In this document: in pieces, positions 5,103 through 8,895 of the stretch
Layout: each line of letters starts with the position of its first letter
How positions within the stretch are numbered: position 1 is the stretch's first letter
NCBI GenBank assembly: GCA_903895005.1
Contig: CAITSH010000078.1
Coordinates: 1-8,895, forward strand
Source of the DNA: an uncultured Pseudomonadota bacterium
GTDB lineage: Bacteria; Pseudomonadota; Gammaproteobacteria; Burkholderiales; SG8-39
Length of the DNA: 8,895 nucleotides
Reading direction: 5' to 3'
Notes under the pieces: model-generated
Databases searched by the model: none
Told to the model about the DNA's origin: nothing
The model's input: only the letters and a program-made list of their open reading frames with translations
Translations under genes and position numbers: made by a program

Positions 5103-6215
5103 ATGTTTATCCGATCGCTATTTGCGATGTGCCTGTTCGCGTCCGCTTCGGTCGTTTCCGCCCACGGCCCCAACGATGCGCCGCACCAGAGCCACGGCCT
5201 TGGCGACTTCAAGCTCGAGAGCGGCGAGGCGATCAAGGACTTTTCCATTTCGTATGTCACGCATGGCACGCTCAATGCGAACAAGTCCAATGCCGTTCTG
5301 ATGGTCACCGCCATCGGCGGCAACCACCATCGCATCGATTACCTCATCGGGCCGGACAGGGCGCTTGATCCGGCGAAGTACTTCATCATCGCCACCGATG
5401 CGATCGGCAACGGCCTCACCACCTCGCCCTCGAACAGCAAGGCGCAGCCAAAAATGCAGTTCCCGAAGTTCAACATGCGTGACATGGTCAATTCGCAGCA
5501 GCGCCTGGTGACCGAAAAATTCGGGATCAAGAAACTGGTCACGGTGATCGGCGCCTCCATGGGCGGCATGCAGGCCTTGCAATGGGCGGTAAGCTACCCG
5601 GACATGATGGACAGCGTCGTGCCCATCATTCCGCTGGGGCGCACCCCGGCCTGGACCACCGGCATTCTCGAAATGCTGCGCCAGAGCATCATGACCGACC
5701 CGCGCTGGAAGGGGGGCACCTACGCCGCCAACGATCCGCCGGAGCAGGGCATGCGCCTGTGGTCGGGCTGGCTCTCGGGCGTGATCACCCGCACGCCGGT
5801 CTACCAGGAATCGCTCTACCCGCGTGCTCAAGATGCCATCGGCTACCTCAAGGGTGTGCAGGACGGCGGCTGGCGGCGCATGGATGCGGTGGACTGGATT
5901 TACCAAAGCTGGGCCTACGACCAGCACAATCTGGGTACCACGGCGGGCTTTAACGGCGACTACCATCGCGCGCTCAAGTCGATCAAAGCCAAGACGCTGA
6001 TCCTTGCCGGCTCCATCGACCTGCTTAACCCGGAGTACGAGGCCACCGAGGCGGCACAGTACATCAACGATGTGCGTTACGTGGCGATCAACGCGACGCG
6101 TCCGATGGGCCACGTGTCGGGCGCGGGCATCAGTGCGCCGGAGAACGAAACGCAGAACCGCGAGATCGGTGCCTTCCTGGATGTGGTGACCGAGCGCGGG
6201 CGCAAGCTGCAGTAG
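5103..6215 (+). CDS. Exported alpha/beta-fold hydrolase, homoserine O-acetyltransferase (MetX)-like
   Basis: A 370-residue protein of the MetX/homoserine acetyltransferase branch of alpha/beta hydrolases. The nucleophile elbow GASMGGMQALQWA holds Ser152, and the rest of the triad is probably Asp306 in LAGSIDLLNP and His337 in MGHVSGAG. IGNGLTTSPSNS at 101-112 matches the conserved loop after strand 4 in MetX enzymes. Unlike cytoplasmic MetX, it has a signal peptide (residues 1-20, cut after VVSA), so it probably acts in the periplasm, where acetyl-CoA is absent. An ester- or thioester-type hydrolase is therefore more likely than a methionine-pathway transferase (inference). The start is fixed by AGGAGG about 7 nt upstream; the open frame continues to 4902 but that part is not coding-like. 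It is followed after 55 bp by a second Bug gene, suggesting the hydrolase releases an acid that the receptor captures. Confidence 0.85.
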   Translation: MFIRSLFAMCLFASASVVSAHGPNDAPHQSHGLGDFKLESGEAIKDFSISYVTHGTLNANKSNAVLMVTAIGGNHHRIDYLIGPDRALDPAKYFIIATDAIGNGLTTSPSNSKAQPKMQFPKFNMRDMVNSQQRLVTEKFGIKKLVTVIGASMGGMQALQWAVSYPDMMDSVVPIIPLGRTPAWTTGILEMLRQSIMTDPRWKGGTYAANDPPEQGMRLWSGWLSGVITRTPVYQESLYPRAQDAIGYLKGVQDGGWRRMDAVDWIYQSWAYDQHNLGTTAGFNGDYHRALKSIKAKTLILAGSIDLLNPEYEATEAAQYINDVRYVAINATRPMGHVSGAGISAPENETQNREIGAFLDVVTERGRKLQ

Positions 6216-6270
6216 CCCCGCAACCGACACACCTGCCAATCTTTCGCATTAAACAAAAAGGAAACGCACC

Positions 6271-7272
6271 ATGCGTATGAGTACGTCGCTGAGCCTCACG
6301 ACCGTTCGCCATTTCGGACTGGTCCTCGCTTGTGCATGTGCGGCGGCATTGCCGCTTGCGGCGCAGGCACAGGACTACCCGAGCCGGCCGGTCAGGGTCA
6401 TCGTGCCGCAACCGCCGGGCGGGGGCACCGACATACTCGGGCGCACCGTGGCGCAGCGCCTTTCCGAACTGCTGCGCCAGCCGATGGTGGTCGAGAACCG
6501 CGCCGGCGCCGGCTCGCTGATCGGCACCGATTTTGTCGCCAAGGCGCCGGCCGACGGTTACACGATCATGGTGGGCGGCATTTTCAACATGGTGATGAAC
6601 AAGGCGCTGATCAAGAACCTGCCCTATGACCCGGAGCGCGACTTCGTGCCCGTGGGCTTCGTGTCGGCCTATCCGTTCGTGTTGCTCTCGCGCACCGACC
6701 TGCCGCCCGTCACCCTTGCCGAGCTGGCGCAATACGCCCGGGAGCGCCCGGGCAAGCTGACCTTTGGCTCGGCGGGGCTCGGGACCTTGCAACAGGTGTG
6801 GGGCACCATCCTCTTCAAGAGCATGGGCCTTGACCTATTGCACGTACCCTTCAAGGGCGCGGCGCCGGCCCACCAGGAAATGATGGGCGGTCGCCTGGAC
6901 CTGATGTTCGACAACCTTTCGGCGGGCAAGTCCTACGTGCAGTCGGGGCGGCTCAAGGCCCTGGCGGTTTCCTCGGCCGCGCGCACGCCGCAACTGCCCA
7001 GCGTGCCCACGATCAATGAATCTGGCGTCGTCAATTTCCAGGGCGAAAGCTGGTTCGGTATTTTTGTTCCCGCCGCCACGCCGGCACCCGTGGTGGCCAA
7101 GCTGCGCGAAACCCTCGCCGCGATCAACCGCGAAGCCGACTTTATCGCCAAGATCGAACGCGACGGCGGCCGCGTGCTTAATATCCCCGCCGCGCAGCAA
7201 CAAAGCTTCCTGCATGACGAGATCGATCGATGCCTTACGCTTGCCGCCAAATACGGCGTCGCCCCGGACTGA
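6271..7272 (+). CDS. Second Bug-family (TctC-like) periplasmic solute-binding protein
   Basis: A 333-residue receptor of the same family as the one at 3363. The signal peptide covers residues 1-33 and cuts at AQA before QDYPSRPVRVIV. Family motifs are PQPPGGGTDILGR, VENRAGAGSLIGTDFVAKAPADGY, PYDPERDFVPVGF, FGSAGLGT and VPFKGAAPAHQEMMGG. The start has AAGGAA 8 nt upstream; an in-frame ATG two codons later is an alternative. It diverges substantially from the other Bug protein, for example in the binding loops around PQPPGGGTD versus GFPPGGGAD, so it is not a recent duplicate and may bind a different ligand. It follows the exported hydrolase in the same direction and is likely co-transcribed. 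A palindrome 16 bp after its stop may end the unit. Confidence 0.9.
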   Translation: MRMSTSLSLTTVRHFGLVLACACAAALPLAAQAQDYPSRPVRVIVPQPPGGGTDILGRTVAQRLSELLRQPMVVENRAGAGSLIGTDFVAKAPADGYTIMVGGIFNMVMNKALIKNLPYDPERDFVPVGFVSAYPFVLLSRTDLPPVTLAELAQYARERPGKLTFGSAGLGTLQQVWGTILFKSMGLDLLHVPFKGAAPAHQEMMGGRLDLMFDNLSAGKSYVQSGRLKALAVSSAARTPQLPSVPTINESGVVNFQGESWFGIFVPAATPAPVVAKLRETLAAINREADFIAKIERDGGRVLNIPAAQQQSFLHDEIDRCLTLAAKYGVAPD

Positions 7273-7287
7273 GGACTACGGTTGGCA

Positions 7288-7322
7288 GGCTGGAAAGCCG
7301 CGCCAGATGGGCGTTTCCAGTC
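7288..7322. terminator. Palindrome after the second Bug gene, possible terminator
   Basis: GGCTGGAAA at 7288-7296 pairs with TTTCCAGTC at 7314-7322 (7 perfect base pairs in CTGGAAA/TTTCCAG), with an inner CGC/GCG pair. It lies 16 bp after the stop codon, where a terminator is expected, but no run of T follows. A close relative occurs at 8330-8363, so this may be a repeated intergenic element with terminator function. Confidence 0.5.
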
Positions 7323-7481
7323 GATAGGTAATACGCGCAAAGGGGGCGGAGCAGTGCCTCCACTGCCGCGGAACCCGTGGTTTGTCCCGGGATTTTATGA
7401 GGCCGCTGCAATTGGATTAAAGTATGTGCGGGAACAAGCCGTAACCGGTCAATGTATGCCATTGCGCAAAAGGCGAAGACC

Positions 7482-8306
7482 ATGGACTCCGGGACCAGCG
7501 TATATGACGCCGACGTTTTTGTCGTAACCGACACCGGCGACGAAGAAATAAAAAGCGGCTGGACGCGTCTTGCCGCCCGTGAGATCGAATTACTGGTCGT
7601 GCTCGATGGCAAGACCAGCCTTGCCGACGCGAGCACAAAGATCGCCGGCAGTACCAAAGAGCAGATGCGCGCTGCGGCCGTATCCCTGCTTGCAGCGGGG
7701 CACATCAAGCCGGCCACGATCGCCGAGGAGTTGGACCTCGATTTCAGTTATTTTTTCAATGACCGGCCGGGATCGTTGCCACCGCCCGATGCGCCCGATG
7801 CGATGCGCCTTGAAGCAGAAAATGGCGCGGTCGCACTCAAGATCGACGGCTATTACGTCAGCATCGCAAAAAAGGCCCTCGCGCCCGCGGCGCCGGTGGT
7901 GCCGCCCGCCTACACGGTGCTCATCGTCGAAGACACGCCGGAGTTGCAGGCCAACCTGAGCATGCTGCTGCGCATGGAAGGATTCAAGGTGCGCCAGGCG
8001 CGCAATCGCGACGAGATCCTCGCCCAGTTGCGCACGCCGCCCGTTCCGGATGTAACCCTGCTTGATGTAACCCTTCCCGGGGCCAACGGCTTTGATATTC
8101 TTGCCAAGGTGCGCCAGCACCCGCAACTCAAGGCCATGCGCATCATCATGCTCACCGGTCTCGCCAGTCGCGAAGACGTATTGCGCGGCCTCGCCGGCGG
8201 CGCCAATGGCTACATCACCAAGCCCTTCGACCGCGAAGCCCTGCTCGCCGGCATCAAGGCCGTGCTGGGGCTGCATGTGACGGCGGATGTGCGCAAGGGG
8301 GCTTGA
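7482..8306 (+). CDS. Orphan response regulator: unknown N-terminal region plus C-terminal receiver domain
   Basis: A 274-residue cytoplasmic protein. Residues 145-265 are a CheY-like receiver domain: acidic pair Glu150-Asp151 in LIVEDTPEL, phosphate acceptor Asp195 in TLLDVTLPG, Thr225 in IMLTG and Lys247 in ITKPFD, all intact. The N-terminal 140 residues are not a familiar output domain; residues 25-80 look helical and could be a winged-helix-like segment, ending with RPGSLPPPDAPD, a probable linker. A receiver at the C-terminus is unusual for a DNA-binding regulator, so signalling through protein contacts is as likely as transcriptional control. No histidine kinase is adjacent. Start: the ATG at 7482 has AAAGG 8 nt upstream; the in-frame ATG at 7452 lacks a ribosome binding site. 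It follows the Bug gene by about 210 bp, beyond a palindrome, so it is probably its own unit. Confidence 0.8.
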   Translation: MDSGTSVYDADVFVVTDTGDEEIKSGWTRLAAREIELLVVLDGKTSLADASTKIAGSTKEQMRAAAVSLLAAGHIKPATIAEELDLDFSYFFNDRPGSLPPPDAPDAMRLEAENGAVALKIDGYYVSIAKKALAPAAPVVPPAYTVLIVEDTPELQANLSMLLRMEGFKVRQARNRDEILAQLRTPPVPDVTLLDVTLPGANGFDILAKVRQHPQLKAMRIIMLTGLASREDVLRGLAGGANGYITKPFDREALLAGIKAVLGLHVTADVRKGA

Positions 8307-8329
8307 GGCGCATTTGCTCTCTATTGATC

Positions 8330-8363
8330 GGCTGGAAACCCGCGTCAGACGGGCGTTTTCAGT
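8330..8363. terminator. Palindrome between convergent genes, possible bidirectional terminator
   Basis: GGCTGGAAACCCG at 8330-8342 and CGGGCGTTTTCAG at 8350-8362 form an imperfect stem (CTGGAAA with TTTTCAG, CCCG with CGGG). It lies between the receiver-domain gene (plus) and the amidase gene (minus), where a shared terminator is expected. It matches the element at 7288-7322 over most of its length. Confidence 0.55.
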
Positions 8364-8378
8364 AATCGCCCGGTGGCG

Positions 8379-8895
8379 CTAGGTTTGCAGAATTTTCTCT
8401 ACTGCAGCGCCCACCGCCAGCAGGTGCCTGTCTTCCATGTGGTTTCCCATCAGGCTGATGCCCACCGGCGCGCCGCCCGCTTCGTGGCAGGGCAGGGTCA
8501 GGGCGCAGCGATCCAGGAAATTCGCCACGCCGGGATTGCGGATGATGCGCAGGCTGGTCGACAGCCACAACTGCTCGTCGGATTGGAGCGCCGCGATGGG
8601 CGGCGCGACAAACTGCACCGTTGGCATGGCGATCGCATCAAAGTCGCGTGTGATCGGCGCGCAGCGGCGGATAAGTTCGGCGCGGGCGTTGCATAGCGCG
8701 ATGTAGTCGGCCGCGCTGATCGAGGCGCCCTTTTCGAATCGGGCGGCGACAAAAGGATCGTACTCATCGCGATGTTCCTGCAGCAGTTTGCGGTGCCAGG
8801 CGTAGCCCTCCACAACCGAAAAGCCGAACTTCGCCATGGCCTGCGGGATTTCGGCGAGTTCGGCAAACGGGATTTCGACAATCTGTACGCCAGCC
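8379..8895 (-). CDS. Amidase-signature family enzyme, C-terminal part (cut by the right edge)
   Basis: The last 171 or so residues of an amidase-signature (AS) hydrolase. The frame stays open to the window edge, so the apparent ATG at 8835-8837 is internal: upstream codons in the same frame read AGVQIVEIPFAELAEIPQA, typical amidase sequence. Family features are the FDAIAMPTVQFVAPPI segment, then FLDRCALTLPCHEAGGAPVGISLMG, the conserved region near the C-terminus, followed by a final helix RHLLAVGAAVEKIL. The Ser-cisSer-Lys catalytic triad belongs to the N-terminal half and is outside the window, so activity cannot be judged. AS enzymes hydrolyse amides, including Gln in GatA and various carboxamides; the substrate here is unknown. 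In Burkholderiales such genes often accompany Bug receptors in catabolic clusters, which is consistent but not proof. Confidence 0.85.
   Translation of the reverse strand, partial: AGVQIVEIPFAELAEIPQAMAKFGFSVVEGYAWHRKLLQEHRDEYDPFVAARFEKGASISAADYIALCNARAELIRRCAPITRDFDAIAMPTVQFVAPPIAALQSDEQLWLSTSLRIIRNPGVANFLDRCALTLPCHEAGGAPVGISLMGNHMEDRHLLAVGAAVEKILQT

Noticed and set aside
5118..6239. Long minus-strand frame opposite the alpha/beta hydrolase
   Set aside because: His/Arg-rich antisense shadow of a strongly supported plus-strand gene with signal peptide, ribosome binding site and catalytic motifs.
1..8895. CRISPR arrays, tRNA or rRNA genes, riboswitches
   Set aside because: No regularly spaced repeat-spacer units, cloverleaf-like structures or rRNA-like stretches were seen by eye; the short repeats at 3053-3098 are too close together to be CRISPR.

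Overview
The window reads as chromosome from a betaproteobacterium, most likely Burkholderiales. The right-hand part is GC-rich and carries two Bug-type (TctC-like) periplasmic solute-binding proteins, a family greatly expanded in Alcaligenaceae, Burkholderiaceae and Comamonadaceae. The left third (about 1-3360) is visibly lower in GC and is built from mobile or acquired DNA. This assignment is inference from gene content; no rRNA, tRNA or other taxonomic marker is present.

Left edge (1-122): the first codons of an IS30-like transposase leave the window on the minus strand, behind a 26-bp IS30-type terminal inverted repeat. About 340 bp without a recognisable gene follows, then an exported phytochelatin-synthase-family cysteine peptidase (467-1288, minus). 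Its 318-bp upstream region is partly AT-rich and carries a long hairpin.

Middle (about 1601-3098): two integron gene cassettes in tandem, both on the minus strand. One carries an EVE/PUA-like domain fused to an HNH nuclease, the architecture of modified-cytosine-dependent restriction enzymes. The other carries a small PD-(D/E)XK nuclease-fold protein. Each ends in an attC site with R''/R' core sites, matching CCAAGGGACGC and GATAAAGC blocks and a foldable centre. Both ORFs read into attC and so share a C-terminal tail. Directly upstream of the first cassette is a strong sigma70-like promoter inside a set of GTCAACTA direct repeats, a layout resembling an integron attI/Pc platform. No integrase gene is visible, so this is a cassette cluster without an integrase in the window.

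Right part (3363-8895): a divergent cluster of likely catabolic or transport function. On the minus strand a GlcG/HbpS-like protein is followed 11 bp later by a Bug protein. On the plus strand an exported homoserine-acetyltransferase-like alpha/beta hydrolase is followed by a second Bug protein. The 313-bp gap between the two arms should hold divergent promoters. Next come an orphan protein with a C-terminal response-regulator receiver domain (plus) and the C-terminal end of an amidase-signature enzyme (minus, cut by the window edge). Two related palindromes lie after the second Bug gene and between the convergent receiver-protein and amidase genes.

The plausible story is a metabolic locus next to a low-GC accessory segment assembled by integron cassette capture and IS insertion, with the cassettes probably serving DNA defence.
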